This document shows positions 26,578 through 40,000 of a DNA stretch of 64,000 bases, one piece after another (the first letter of the stretch is position 1; every line of letters begins with the position of its first letter). Position numbers and translations under genes: made by a program. This stretch comes from Linepithema humile (taxonomy: Eukaryota > Arthropoda > Insecta > Hymenoptera > Formicidae). A model generated the notes under the pieces. That model saw nothing but the letters and a program-made list of their open reading frames with translations, was not told the DNA's origin and made no database searches. The stretch is taken from NCBI RefSeq assembly GCF_040581485.1, contig NC_090128.1, positions 6,572,001-6,636,000 of the forward strand. Reading direction: 5' to 3'.

Positions 26578-27053
26578 TCATAATTTCAGCAAAATCGGTT
26601 GAGAATTGGAGAAGAAAAACGGGAAATAAATTTCGCCGAAAACGCCGAAAAAAATAGCACTTTATACACTCTTTAACAGTAATGATCACGAACATATTTA
26701 TATTATGACTCTTTTTATGAAAATCAGAATGTATTTTGAATATAAATCAAGTGTTAATAAATTTTTTTTAATTCAAATATTAAAAATTTGTCGCCCTCTA
26801 AAATCTGCCGCCCTAGGCTATAGCCTATCCAGTCTAATGGGAAATCCGCCCTGCATGTTGAAGCATTGCGACGCGAACAAACCTTGTATGTACCTGCTAC
26901 TCCGTCAAACAACAGTCAAAAGTTTCGAACTTGACTGTACGTAAAAGGACAGCAAGACACGACATGTGGTTCTCTCTCGGCGACAAGCGATTCAGTACCC
27001 ATTTTAGTATATATATAGTTCAGTGACTACGACTCGAGTGTATAAACGTTTTG
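26578..27053. other. Intergenic DNA with transposon-like remnants
   Basis: No gene is seen. The stretch cgccctctaaaatctgccgccctaggc (split over about 26791-26818) and the following lines look like the decayed end of a dispersed repeat, but I cannot name the family. Confidence 0.3.
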
Positions 27054-27413
27054 GGCTGCGTTCCGTAAAGTGCATATGTGCGCATGTACTTATAGGCTGC
27101 GTTCCGAAAATCACTGCCAGTACTGAAAATCTACAATATACGTTACGTAAACTGTAAATTTTCAGTACTGGCAGTGAATTTTGGAACACAGCCATATGGC
27201 CGGAGCACAGACTTTTACATAAAGCATAACGCATAAGCATAAGGAAATTGATTGGTCCATTTCCTTATGCATTTGCTTATGCTTATATATAGACCAATCA
27301 ATTTCCTTATGCTTATGCGTTATGCTTTATGTAAAAGCTTGTGCTCTCGGCTATAGTACACATAACGCATGCTATAGATACACGCGTGCATATGCGCTTT
27401 ACGGAACGCAGCC
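27054..27413. mobile_element. Nested MITE cluster
   Basis: The outer pair is gggctgcgttccgtaaagtg at 27054 and cactt-like gctttacggaacgcagccc ending at 27413. Inside it are a 99-bp palindromic element (27095-27193, ggctgcgttccg ends, ATA on both sides) and a second palindrome at about 27199-27357 whose arms read aagcataacgcataagcata and its complement. Three elements are thus stacked in 360 bp. Confidence 0.7.
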
Positions 27414-27558
27414 CTGGTCTTCTTGTACTGACTTAATAGCGTTTTCGATTAAACGGATTTTGATCTATTATTATTAAAAATGCTAAAAATACTGTGTTGT
27501 ATGGTGCATTTTTAATAGTTTACTAGATCGTTTGTGAATTGCTGAAACAAGTTGCATA

Positions 27559-27657
27559 GGCTGTGTTCCGAAATTCACTGCCAGTACTGTAAATCTATGG
27601 TTTACGTCACGTATATTGTAGATTTTCAGTACTGGCAGTGAATTTCGGAACGCAGCC
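27559..27657. mobile_element. Second copy of the ggctgygttccg MITE
   Basis: 99 bp with ends ggctgtgttccgaaattcac and gtgaatttcggaacgcagcc, the same family as 27095-27193. ATA flanks both sides of both copies, consistent with a 3-bp target duplication. Confidence 0.75.
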
Positions 27658-27702
27658 ATAGTCTGATGCAGGCTTAATAACTGCCCAGATCGTAAGCTCT
27701 AT

Positions 27703-27811
27703 GGCTTAGTTCACACCGGTCGTTTAATACGATTTACACCAATCGGAGAAGCAGATTTAGTACGAATATAATACTTGGTACGCGTACTAAACGATCGGTG
27801 TAAACTAAGCC
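27703..27811. mobile_element. Short inverted-repeat element
   Basis: ggcttagttcacaccggtcg at the left and cgatcggtgtaaactaagcc at the right enclose about 60 bp. It is a 109-bp MITE-like element of a different family from its neighbours. Confidence 0.6.
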
Positions 27812-28050
27812 GTAGGGTGTTTACTTGCAATAATAGTAGTTTACTAGCAACTATTTGAAATTCGAAAATTTCATAATACTTAATGAATTATGTATTATGC
27901 CGAAATTGCTAGATTATGTTCATAAACAGTTTTTAAATATATTTTAATAACCCTTCATCCTTTAATCTCAATCCATGAAAGTTTACTGGTTGCCGTTTCT
28001 GCTTTCACGCTCCGACGATAACTGCATACCATAAAAGATTGAATGACAAA

Positions 28051-28197
28051 ATGGCACCGCGGAGAAAAAGTATTCAAACGTCACGAAAGTCGTTAAACGA
28101 CTTTTGTTACAAGGAGAATAATTATTTGTGTTGTCTGAACGATTATCAAACGAGAGTTCGCAGACGAGAGAGCATTAGAAACTCGAGAAACCATGTG
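28051..28197 (+). CDS. Candidate alternative first coding exon of rhotekin
   Basis: An open stretch of 49 codons starts at an ATG in good context (caaaatggca) and ends exactly at a strong donor (catgtg|gtaagtg) in phase 0. The next rhotekin exon (32826) begins in phase 0, so the two could be joined in frame. The peptide is basic and Ser/Arg-rich (MAPRRKSIQTSRKS...). Vertebrate rhotekins have alternative N-termini, which makes this reasonable. It could instead belong to an unrelated transcript, or be chance. Confidence 0.4.
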
Positions 28198-30388
28198 GTA
28201 AGTGTAATTAAGATTTCTGTGATTTTGCCACAGAATTATCACAGTACCTTGGATTTGTCTTCATTTATTTTGCATTTTACTGTATTGACACTTTTTAGCT
28301 CCTCGTTTGATGAAGCTAATGTTGACTTAAATCTGTTTTAATCAAGATATCTGTTACTAAAAATTCCATAAAAAACACCTAAAACATAGGTTATGCTTGA
28401 TATTAATGAGGTGCAATATAAACGTTATTCAACAGTTATACTGTCATTTTATAATTGTTAACATTGTATTACTCAACCAATACATCAGCTTTTTGTTTAA
28501 CTAAGAACTAAGAACATAAAAATATAGTTTTGCCATATATGTTTGTTATTTGCTTTTCTCTACCTTGTAATGTATAGAGTACTTAAAAAATATTCTTTTA
28601 CATTAAGATGATTTGGATCAATTATTTGAGTTATTTATGTGATCAAAATTTATGTTATACCTCATACAAAATATCTATATATTTTATCAGTTATTTTCTA
28701 CAAAAAGTCTTGCATAAAATCCCAAGTAGCATATGTTCATTTCATATACATTTCCTAAACATAACCAATGTTTTCATGTATATTTAGGAAACATATATGA
28801 AACAAACATATGCTACCTGAGATATATCTTACATAAGAGAGATATTTTGAGTCATACCGAATATTGCTGATGCACTAGAAGATATAATGCAATTTTTTAT
28901 ATGACATTTCATCTATATTGCACAATAATTATAACCTTTGATTAGGTTTATTGAATACACTTGAATATTTAATAAATATATAATCATACTATGATAATAT
29001 ATACAAGATAAATACTTATTGTTGTAGATTGTAAGGCAGTGAAATAATGATAATAAAACGTTGGCTGCTGTAATGAGACAAACGCATAAGCACTATTCGG
29101 TACATTTATAGTGCTATCGTTTGAGCAATTGTGTTATACTTATTTCCTAGATAACGCGATAATTACTCTAATCACGCAGCCAAACAGTAAAAGTCAGCGG
29201 ATGCTTCAGCGTGGGCGATTTCCCCCTCATACTCTCGCCCCGCTCTCTTATTCAATCTATTGTCGGTTAGCGCCGGTGGTCTCAGCCCTTCCTCCCCTCC
29301 CGACTACCACTACGCTGATTTACTGTATGCGTGTGGTGCGTAGCGCTAGTGCGTCCTGTTGATGCTTAAATGCTTACACAGTCGAATGGTCGAGCGTCAT
29401 TCAGTATTAGTCGGGTGCTCTCGAGAGCGGTGCTCTTTGCTTTTTTTCTCTCGCGACCAGCAGCACCAATATTTTTGTTTCACTCGTGTAGATTGTGTTA
29501 TTCGTTTATGCTGTAATCTAGTCTGACCTAGTCGCAACCGATTTTATCAAATCACATTGTGATTTCGATAATTATCGTTTTTTTTTTATTTTACGTACGA
29601 TGTCATATACACCGGAAACTCCACGTAAAATGTAAAATATCTTGCCGCTGAAAGACCAATGACGTGAAACATACGCATGATTTTGGAGGTGGACTAACAC
29701 CGGAAACAGGGAAAAAAACGAATGTAGTGGAGGCGAGCGAGGCAAGCAAATTGAATGTTTGGAGAGTCGGAAGAAGTCTCGACGAAACGAAATCTTTTAT
29801 TTGCTGCATTGCGAGGAGAAGAAAGCGCAGTCGTCACGACTTATTTTACAAATGACGAAATAACGTAGGACGATCCGAATCTGCTATATATTGCTCTCGG
29901 TGTGACACAGTTGCGTCAACGATTAAAAGAAGTTTCCGAGAAAGAAGATCCTCAAGTAATATAACAATAACAATATGTTTCGCTGCTTTATCCAAAATTA
30001 CTTGTGAAGGTTGAAATTTATAGAAACTCTTTATCAAGCAGCAGACGCGTGGATGAAAAGTTCGGAGTAAGAGGAGTCTCCCTGTCTACCTTGACTCAAG
30101 TCATTTGAACGAAAGAAGCAAGAGGACAACCTTCTCTCCTGTTTAAGATCTCGGGTCAAGGTTTCGAGGTAAAAACTGGCCACGTGTATTCGCAAGACCG
30201 GGCTGCTTTAAATTGCTCGCTAACTAACACGTGTAGCACTCTCTGCGAAGTATAACGTCAGAGATAAATCTGAGTTGTGTTCTGCGACGATGCGTCTTTC
30301 GAATCGCTCACAAGTCATCAAAGTGAAAACTGTACATTCGCTTATGAAATGATATAAATTAGACGGCGAATAAACATACCGAAAAAAA
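28198..30388. other. Intron or 5' region of rhotekin
   Basis: No confident gene. A palindromic element at 28722-28816 pairs agcatatgttcatttcatat with atatgaaacaaacatatgct. The part from about 29180 to 30300 is richer in GC and CpG than the DNA before it and may include the promoter and untranslated leader of the 30389 start. Confidence 0.3.
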
Positions 30389-33300
30389 ATGGACTCCTGC
30401 TTCCCGCATTTGGCGATATTGAATCCGCGGCATGGGAATAAGTCGAAAGACCGGCTAAATGACGGATGCAGTGTTGTAAATACCGAAGATACGCGAATGC
30501 GATCGAGGACCCCAACGCTCCCGGAAAAGAATGACATCTTTCAAGATCTGGATCTGTATTACGTTCGGCAAATCGCACGAAATTCAAAGGTATGTTTCGT
30601 ACGCGATTACGATTCAACGACTTTATTAATATTGTTTATCATCCGTCACGTTAAATATTGCACGAGAACATTTGAAATGTATTTTTTTTTTTATACGAAC
30701 ATCGCAAATCGATATATCGTTTGACGATTGCTGAAAGATTTTGTATGTACAAATTTGTGTAAAGATGAGTTGAATTATTGGACGCAAATGGTGTGATGTT
30801 GCGTAGCGCGTTTCACGGAAGCCAACATTTCCTCGTGAGTTGTATTTTTAGACGTCGTGTGTGATATTGCGTCGGTTGGACATACGAATGGCAATGTCAA
30901 ATGAATTTGAAATCTCAACAGCGTTTCAACGCTGTTGATCTCAAAATTGCTATATGTTTGACAAAATCGTTGTTTAACAATTTGTGTGAAAACTCTACTA
31001 ATGTATCGCGATATATAATATTTATTAAATATTTTCTGTTATTTGTATATTTTATTTTTATTTTCATCATTACGTTTCAATGCAGCGATTTAATGTCAAT
31101 TGCTTTCTATACCTCGAGGCACTTGTTGCAAATATCATACACGGAGTGTTGCTTACCGCGGAGATTTTACGCGAGAAAGGAAGATGCAAAGCGTGCGTCG
31201 TCGCGTGTCGCACGCCTGCGGTGACCATTACGGGCACAACTGCACGGGGTATTGGATTTCTGGCGACTATTTTCGGCAGACAAGCTGTCGGGAAAGTGTT
31301 GGCAACGCGAGAGAAAGTAATATTGAGAGGGAATGCGTAGGAACGAAGGACAATGAGGCGACGGGGTCGCAGAAGGAAGATAAAGTGCAAGCGGAGCAAG
31401 AGAGAATCGTTTTGATACATGTAGAACTTTCTTAACATTAATATCGCATCGCATTAATAATTGTATGCGACGTGTCTCCCGGCGTGTGCGTGAAGGCAAA
31501 GCCGGGGCAATATACGAGGCTCTAGTCGAGCGAATTGTTACATCGTACTTACGTGAACTCGTTTGTCATACAGCGCGCATCAACGAGTTTCATCAAGACT
31601 CGTTACAGCACTGGCGTCCGAGGTCAGGGATTAAATGTGGACCCTTGCGTCGTTGCAAAATTCCTATTCGAGGCCGACGGCAGAAGTGCACGATCTATGA
31701 TATATTCCTGATAGACCGCGACCGTGCGCCGAGTAAGGATGTGTCACGCTAACGTTAACGGAATACGAAATTGCTCAATGCGTGCTATGATTCATCTTCA
31801 TTATTGATTTTGCTGATGTGTCCGTTATTTTCGGATTGTACGCTTCATTGGGATAATGCGGAAATTAATGGACATCCGTTAAGTGCGATAAATCTGAAAG
31901 GAATTTTCATGATCTTTAATGTCTCGTCAAAATAATTAAGAAAAAATTTATACGAAAGAAGTTAGCTCGTCGATGACTCACGATTTTTCTGAATGCGTTT
32001 CGTAGGGATAGATGCGATCTCGTGCGTGCCGGCTATAAAGCTACGGATCGATATTCTGCGATGTTAGCGTGGTTTCCCGAGGGTGGAAGGAGGAGCGTAA
32101 GCGAACCAATTTGTCGAGGTGAACGTTACCCCCTCGTGCACTCGTCCACTTCCCCGAAGAGTCGTTATTTCAGTCCGATTCTGCCTTCTGCCACCAGTGT
32201 TGTGAGAGCCGCGCCGATTTATTTACGCTTTTGCGAAGTTTGTTGCTTGTCTCGAAGCGGAATTTCCATTTATCACGTTTGTATCGCACACCGGCGGACC
32301 TGCACAAAGTTATAGTTTCACATGTCGGGACTTCGAAAACAGACGAATGAGAAGATTCCTCAGGTTATTATTCATTTTGTATGCTAAGCTAATAATCTAC
32401 TCTCGTAGAATATATGATAAAATCTGTGATATATCTGTTCGACTCCAAGTTTTCGAATTGCACGCCTTGAATTCGGTCTATGGATGTCTCGCGGAGTCTC
32501 GTAAAACGAGTAAAACGATTAGTTAGCAAAATATGTAAGACGTTAAGGTGTGTAATCCGATGCCGTAAACGCGTGACCGGCCACGTGCTAGTTAGCCAGT
32601 TATTTTATTGCTGATACTTTAATTTTTCTCCGATCGTAACTATAGCCCGCCTTTTTTTGTTTACGTTCGTATATTCAACACCTGCGGACACCTGTGGTGA
32701 CATTACCGCATTCTGAAATACACGAGTGTACGAGAAAATTTTCGAACAATATTTTGTGTGCATAAAATTTGATAAGAATGTTTTCGAATCGATCACTAAA
32801 ATGCCTGATGATTTATGTGTTTCAGGAGCATGATCTCGAGCAAAAAATCGAGGTGGAAATCAAAATGAGGGAAGGTTCAGCGAGACTATTGGCGGCTGCG
32901 AAACATCGCGCTCAGAGCTTGGAAGCCGCCAAAGCGCTGCTCACATCCAACGAGAGGATGTCAGTTTACATGGCTGAATTGCAAAGTCGCCGTCGCGAAT
33001 CTATTAAAAAGTCATGGTTTGTAGAAATTACGAGAGAATATTGTCGTTTTGCAGCGTGCCGCAATTCATAATTGGATAACGTATATGTTTTTCAGCATTC
33101 CTGGAAGTACGGGCAAGTTATCAATTTCGGATCTGAGAATACCGCTGATGTGGAGAGATTCCGATCATTTTAAAAATCGCGGAGATTATCGTCGATTCGC
33201 TGTATTTTGCTTGGCACGATTGGGCACAGAAATCCACGACACTTCGTTGCTGTGTCCCATTGACAGAGCTCATACAGATATCAGTTTTCCCGACGTTTTA

Positions 33301-34741
33301 ATATTGTAAGTTTTCATAATAATTCATTATACTAAATTATTAATTTGATATAAGCGCAGCTAAGCGTACAGTAAAATTATCCGAAAAATGTAAGAATCTT
33401 AATTTTGAAAATTTTTATCATCTACTTTCAGTAACAATGTGCCTGCCGAGTTCGAATTAGTCTTAGAAATTTATAGCCACGTTTTGCAAGAGGACTTGAG
33501 TATCGCAAGTACGCCGAGAAGAATAAAAAAAACGATTCATTCATCGATTTCAAAAACCGTTGGCAAAAAACTCGCCGCATCGCTTCGTGACGAATTTAGT
33601 TCCGCCAAATCGTAAGTTGCTATTTTTATTATATAAATGTATAAGTTAATGAAGTTTCTATTAGAAGCCATTTCACTGTATCAGACATTTATTTCAGTGG
33701 ACCACACTTCGATCTAGTAGCGCGCGCAAAACTGACCTTAAATGATACGGATGATAACATTCACACGCATGACCTCGTCATTAATAATATCGGTGGGTTA
33801 TATAAAAGAAAAAAAATTATATTTGTGATACTTACATAACACATTCATTTTGCAGATAACAAGTATCACTCTTTACCGCTTTTTGGCCACTTCTGCTGTC
33901 GACTGGCGGCACAGCCAGAGAGCATTAACAAAGAAATCTGCATCGGCAATGTCAAGATAGACGGTCAACATTACTGGGCATGCCTGCAAGGATTTTTCAT
34001 TAAAACTTGGGAATCGAAAAAGCATGCGGAAGAAGGTCAAAATCCGGAGCACGTAATATCAATTAATAAAGTTAGTTGACACTTACATCTCTGATGATCG
34101 CTTTATTATTTCAATTGAAGTAATTTTTGCAATCAACTTGTAGGGAACGTCCGTTCAATTATCCAAATCCTCCGCCAAAGAACTTTTGATAAATAACCAT
34201 GGCGGGAGCACAGACAAACCATTGTTGATTAAATTTGAATCGAAGGAGGAAGCTCAAAAATGGTTGAAGCTCATATTGGCACACATTAACGACCATTTGA
34301 GGTGGAAACACGCTGCAGAAGTTATCCAAAGGGTGTCTAGCATTGAAAGCACAAGAAATTCTTTTATCAGCAGTAAAAGACAGGGCTCATTATACGATGA
34401 AACACCTTTAATTGGTAAATTTATAAATTACATTCTCTAAGCTAAAAATTTGATGGATAATTAAATAGAATTTAATAACAATGTTAGCAAATAAAATCTT
34501 TATCGACTGTTTCTTAACTAATATTCTTTTCATTGCAGAATCAATTTCATCGGATTATACGTCCACAAGACCTACTATACAAACGATTTTTGATCTCACA
34601 CCGAGTACTAGTCTAAGCAGTTGTAGTTCCACGAATAGCCTAACAAGCCTGCGTTCACGTTCACTGAGTATCAGCGGTGCATTTAAACAAGGTGCTATTA
34701 CTTTAAAGCCCCATTTTGCTTCCTCGAATAAACACGCATAA
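30389..34741 (+). CDS. Rtkn: Rhotekin (Rho effector with HR1, anillin-like and PH domains)
   Basis: Eight coding exons: 30389-30589, 32826-33016, 33096-33305, 33432-33611, 33698-33792, 33856-34070, 34144-34414, 34539-34741; phases agree and give 521 aa. Residues 60-130 form the HR1 Rho-binding coil (EIKMREGSARLLAAAKHRAQ). An anillin-like domain follows, with the near-diagnostic KLSISDLRIPLMWRDSDHF, then a PH domain at about 320-425 that includes GQHYWACLQGFF. RQGSLYDE after the PH domain is also a rhotekin signature. The family binds GTP-loaded RhoA and inhibits its GTPase cycling, acting at the cortex and septin sites. The tail is Ser/Thr-rich (LSSCSSTNSLTS). The ATG at 30389 is the first in frame; a different N-terminus may come from the exon at 28051. 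Confidence 0.9.
30590..32825. other. First large intron of rhotekin
   Basis: 2.2 kb between the first and second coding exons. Several reading frames overlap on both strands around 31070-31760, but none has matching splice sites or a recognisable protein. No gene is called. Confidence 0.5.
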
Positions 34742-35767
34742 CGATTTCCCGATTCTTTCTGAAGAATCTGCATATCCGACAAGCGCGAGTTGATAAGTAT
34801 ACTAGATAAATCGCGAAGATGGGTATACTAAAATTTTTCAATTTTTTTATATCAAGCTTTTACAATCTAAGATTAATTTACACATTAATTTGAAATTAAA
34901 TGAGAGGAAAAATGTAGATTGTTCAATTAACCGTTTCTTATATATAACTAATTAAATATTTAGGAAAAATATTATTTTAGCTGAAAATTGTATATTGGTA
35001 ACGCACGCAATTTGATAATTCAGTATAAAAAAGCTTGTTGGATGAAGGTATATAGTACAAAAGGTTTCGATTAAATAATTTTTCATTTTTTCTATTTTTA
35101 TAATGCAAATCGCATTTTGCTAAAAAAAAAATTATATATATATATAATAACAAATATATATATATATAATTTTAATATATATAAATAGCTCTGCTATATA
35201 ACAAATTTATTAAAAAAATATGTAGAAACCTAGCAATATTCAGTAAGGCTGTAAGGATATGCATATGCGATATAGAATTTAATATAACCAGGATAATAAT
35301 ATGATTTTATCGAGTTATTTTTTTTTTCTTTTTTTTTTTAGATACTCTTTATCTAACTTTGTTTTTGGAAATTATTATGCAATTTAATTTATGCAACTTG
35401 AAATCAATAAAAATAGGAGTTATTAAAATATTATTTTTCTTATATATTAATGATAATGCTATTTGTTATATAAAATATATACATATTTATAATTTGTATT
35501 AATAATTGTAGCTAGATATATTTTTTATGGAAAAATATATCTTAAAAATATTAAAAAAAAAATTTATTACCTTTTCATTACCTTTTTACTACCTTTTTTA
35601 ATATATTCTGTCTTCATTAATTAGTGAATAAAAACAATATTATATTCACTCATAGGTACATTGTATCTGACATAAAGAATACGAATATTTCAGACCAGAA
35701 GTATGCCAGAACAGAAATTAATGGCATACGAAAATCAAAGTTATATAATGTTACATTCTACTTTATT
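34742..35767. other. AT-rich spacer between rhotekin and HIGD2A stop codons
   Basis: The two genes converge here. The DNA is very AT-rich with a (TA)-type run at about 35134-35185 and holds both 3' untranslated regions. An AATAAA near 35407 may serve rhotekin. No gene is seen. Confidence 0.5.
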
Positions 35768-36282
35768 CTACTTTGATTTGGGTAATAAAATAAATCCTGC
35801 AACCATGCAAATAATAGTAAATGCTTGAGCGCCAACACGGGCACGCATCATGTACTGTTGCATTTGCCCCTTTCCTCTATAAAAGCTGATGAGTCCAACA
35901 GTCAGTGCTGTTACAGTTAGAAGACTTCCTGGAAACAGAAATCCTTGCTAAAGCATATTTTGGTAAATCTTTAATAATTAAATAGATTTAATCAAAAATA
36001 TTCCCACAGAAATCTCTTGCAATATTTAAATTGTGCAGTATTCTGTAAAAACGTATATTTTTTCCTTTTTATAGATTAAATTCCCATGTCTTTATAAATT
36101 ATAAAGATTGCTGAATTTATTTTAACACTGTATATATTGAAGGTTAGTTTACCTAGTGGTACCAATGGATTTTCTCGTGTTTTACGTTTCGCCTTCTCAA
36201 ATATCGTCTCGCTAACGTAATCGACGTCTAATTCTTCCCGTATTTTCACCCAATCCAATTCATCTAATTTTTTATCAGCCAT
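35768..36282 (-). CDS. Higd2a: HIG1 domain family protein, HIGD2A type
   Basis: Two exons on the minus strand: 36282-36153 and 35928-35768, joined in phase 1 (CTA G|GA AGT), giving 96 aa. The first exon encodes MADKKLDELDWVKIREEL... and reaches the family motif RKTRENPLVPLG. The second has two hydrophobic helices around the HIG1 signature (GLISFYRGKGQMQQYMMRAR, then VGAQAFTI) and ends LLPKSK. HIGD2A/Rcf1 proteins sit in the mitochondrial inner membrane and help assemble respiratory complex IV and supercomplexes. The RKTRENP motif favours HIGD2A over HIGD1A. It is head to head with NHLRC2 (760 bp apart). Confidence 0.9.
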
Positions 36283-37042
36283 ATCCGTCGTCTAACAGGT
36301 AACAATTTTTTTTTGTTATGTGTCAGGCTATTTCCTACATGCCATTAAATACTACTGTCATGTGCAAGACAGTAGAAACAAATTTGTATCTCATGAGGCA
36401 ATAATTATATCAAATTGATATCCTATCAAATGATATATTATTATATATCACTTGCATTAATTAAATTTTAGTAACAAAAAAAATCATATAATCAAAATGA
36501 TCGCTTATCTTCTCCCTTCCTGTAAACACCTTCCGCTGGAAGACTGCTTGGCATCGTTCATATAATTTTTCTGTAAGAGCGGAAACGTGAAAAATGAAAA
36601 CTTTTATGTGAAATCGACATTTCTATTCGTCGAATTTACATGAAATTTTTACTTTTCAGGTTTTCGCTCCTAGAGAAAAATTACATGATCGATGCCCAGG
36701 TAGCGTATCTGATATAGAGAAATTCTATGGAGAAATTCTGCACATGCGCTAGCAGTTCTCTGGTAACACCTCAAACTACTTTACCGCAATGAGTCTGCCA
36801 AGGTGATTACATAGTCGATGATATAGTATCTCGCTTGTTTACTTGGAGGTGAGTGTTGAAATGTGCTGAAACATGCTGAAATTCACTATCTCATATAACT
36901 TTACATAAAATATATTGAATGCGTTCGAGACAATACAATATTCGAATTAATTTTATACGTACAAGAGTTCACAATCGCTTGACAAATCTTATTAAAATTT
37001 TAAGTTACCCTTTTGTGCCTGTGTGGTCTTGCAAACACAAAA
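36283..37042. promoter_or_regulatory. Shared upstream region of HIGD2A and NHLRC2
   Basis: 760 bp separate two divergent start codons. A good donor (ttggag|gtgagtg) ends at 36848 and could close an untranslated first exon of NHLRC2. A bidirectional promoter is inferred; no specific element is certain. Confidence 0.35.
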
Positions 37043-40000
37043 ATGAATACAAAGGAGGTAGTGGAGAATTTGACAGAAACTTGCAATCGGATGCGTTCTA
37101 GTATTCTTTCTCTATATCCCAAACATAAAGAAGAAATAGTGAAACGCATTCGGAAACACATTAAGCAATTCAAACAAACTGGAGCAAAAGCTCCTGATTT
37201 TGAAGAAGGTAATTTTTTTCTTATTTGTATAACTATAAGAAATATTATATTTCTCTCACCTTTTGTTCCTTTTATATCTTCAAATAGTAATCATATATTT
37301 TCTCTAATAACAAATAATTATTGTAGATAGTATAATAAAACATATCATCGTGTTTCAGGATTGGAATGGTTCAATGTATCAGAAAGCTTATCACTGACGC
37401 AACATCTGAAAGGAAAAATTGTGCTTTTAGACTTTTTTACGTACTGCTGCATCAATTGTATGCATGTTTTAGTCGAATTAGAAGAGGTTGAGAAAAAGAC
37501 TTCTGTAGAAGAGGGGCTTGTTGTAGTGAGTACAATGTTTTATAAGAGAGCAAAATTAAATATTCAAAAAAATTGTTTTAAATAAATTAAATTAAATAAA
37601 AATATTTAAATGGAAATGCTAATGTCTATTGATAATTTTTCTACACAGATTGGAGTTCACAGTCCAAAGTTTACAAATGAAAAGAGCTCGAAGAATGTCT
37701 TATCTGCTATACAAAGATACAACATCATGCATCCTGTAGTAAATGATACAAAATTAAAAATGTGGTCTGATATGGGAATTATGTGTTGGCCCAGTCTCAT
37801 TATGTTGGGTACAATATATTTTCGCTCTTTTTGTTTATAAAGTTTGAAAAATTTATATTTATAAACCATTACCATCAGTATAGTTATAAATCTATTTCAG
37901 GGCCCGATGGTCAACTCCTGGCTGCTTTTACGGGCGAAAATCGCAGAGATGAAATAATCTTCTACACAAAAATAGCAATTGCGCATTTCAAATCCTTAAA
38001 TCAAATATCGAATCATAGTCTTCCACTGAAGCCAGCGCACCACCTTTTACCATCTTCAAAAGATGGTTTATTATTTCCTGGTAAATTAGCAGTTCTGCCA
38101 TTCAAACAAGGGACAAAGCTTGCCATATCGGACAGTGGTAACCATAGAATTGTGATTGTCGATGAACATGGAAAAGTGGAGCATACTATAGGCGGATGCA
38201 ACCAGGATTTTAAAGATGGTGATTTCAATACTGCTAGATTTAATTCGCCTCAAGGAGTTTGCCTACTCAAAGATAAAATCTACGTTGCTGATACTAATAA
38301 TCATGCTATTAGACAAGTAAGAAGAAAAATGTTATTCTTTACCATTATACTTTAAAACTTGGTTACGCTATTTCTGATCTCAACATTGATTTTTAGATAG
38401 ATTTGACCGAGAAAACTGTGTCCACTATAGCTGGCACTGGTTTACAAAGTTCACAAGGCAAGGTTCATGATCGCGTGGGCGGGAAACATGGCAGTAAACA
38501 AGCTCTGTCATCTCCTTGGGATGTGGCAATATATCATCATGAACATAAAGATGTTGTCGTACCAGTCCTGTTAATCGCGAACGCGGGCACTCATCAAATC
38601 TGGGCGTTATTTTTCGAAGACACTATTTGGTGGAAAGAAAAGTAAGACATTAATTTATGTAATTTTTAACTTAACATTTCAATCTTTTGTCATTTCTTAC
38701 GCTTGTGTAATTTAAAATTCAATTTTGTGCACTAGCTTCCTGTGTGATACTTAGTCTCGACTTTCCGCAGTTCACAATTGAAAAAGATGTAAAATAAATA
38801 AATGGAGCATTTTCTCTTTACTTGGAAATTAAGTTATGCTTCTTGAGAAAATCGGTATCTTCAGTTAGAGCCCTTCTATTTTAGAAAATACGAGGCAGGC
38901 ACGTGCGTTGCTATTGTCGGAAATGGTGAAGAGCTGAATCGCAACAACACTTATCCCCTTTCTGCTGGATTGGCTCAACCTTCTGGCATCGCAGTCGCTC
39001 AAGAATTAAGACTTGCCTTCCTAGCCGACAGTGAAAGCAGTACTATCAGACGCTTGCATTTTGACATTGGTCAAGTATCTCAGTTATGTGGCGGGAATCC
39101 AAATCCAATGGTCTGTTAAACACAAATAATATCAAATTATTTTGTTATCTTACATACAAATATATAAGTATATGTAAAATTCTCGTATCAAATTTTATTC
39201 AAAAGCAAATATCTTGTTAGAAGTTTTAAATTCGATTTGTATTACAGGACTTATATGCTTTCGGAGATAGAGACGGAGAGAAATTCATGGCTAGACTGCA
39301 ACATCCATTGGGTATAGCGTGGAATCATTTGAACAAGCAAATTTATGTGGCCGATACTTATAATCATAAAATTAAAGGCGTAGCTAATGCATCAGGGTGT
39401 TGCAAGACACTATTTGGCGATGGAAAACCTGGGCCTGAATTTTCTGCAAGTTTCTCTGTTTTCTGAGATGATGCCGATGGTATTCTGTATGTACACACAT
39501 TCTAAATGTGAAATACTTTTTAGTTTGATGAACCAAGCGGTCTTGCTGTCAGCCCAGACGGTAAAATTCTTTATGTAGCGGACACTAATAATCACTCTAT
39601 TAAGATGATTGATCTGAAAAACAAGAAAATATCAACCGTTAGTATATTTTAGCGTCGCTTTTAAAATATAATTTATTTGCCATTCTACATGTACATTGTA
39701 CTGATAATATTAATTTCATCTTTCAGATGACCATCGTATTCGATAGCGATTCGAATAAAGATACCGATGATAAAGATATCGATCATACATTTACTTTCGA
39801 TACAGCAGTCAGTACACATGGTGGAGAATTAAATGTTTCGTTCAAAATCGTATTTTCGAATGATTTTAAACTAAGTGCAGAGGCACCGCAAAAATGGCAC
39901 GTGACCTTACCTGTCGATACGTGGACAACAAACTCCTTGACAGGTGAACTGTCGACTCCCGTGTCGGTGAAACTTCCCGAAGATGAAGCGCATAATCAGT

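Noticed and set aside
30220..31752. Overlapping frames on both strands in the rhotekin intron
   Set aside because: No consistent splice sites and no recognisable protein; rhotekin exon phases skip the region cleanly.
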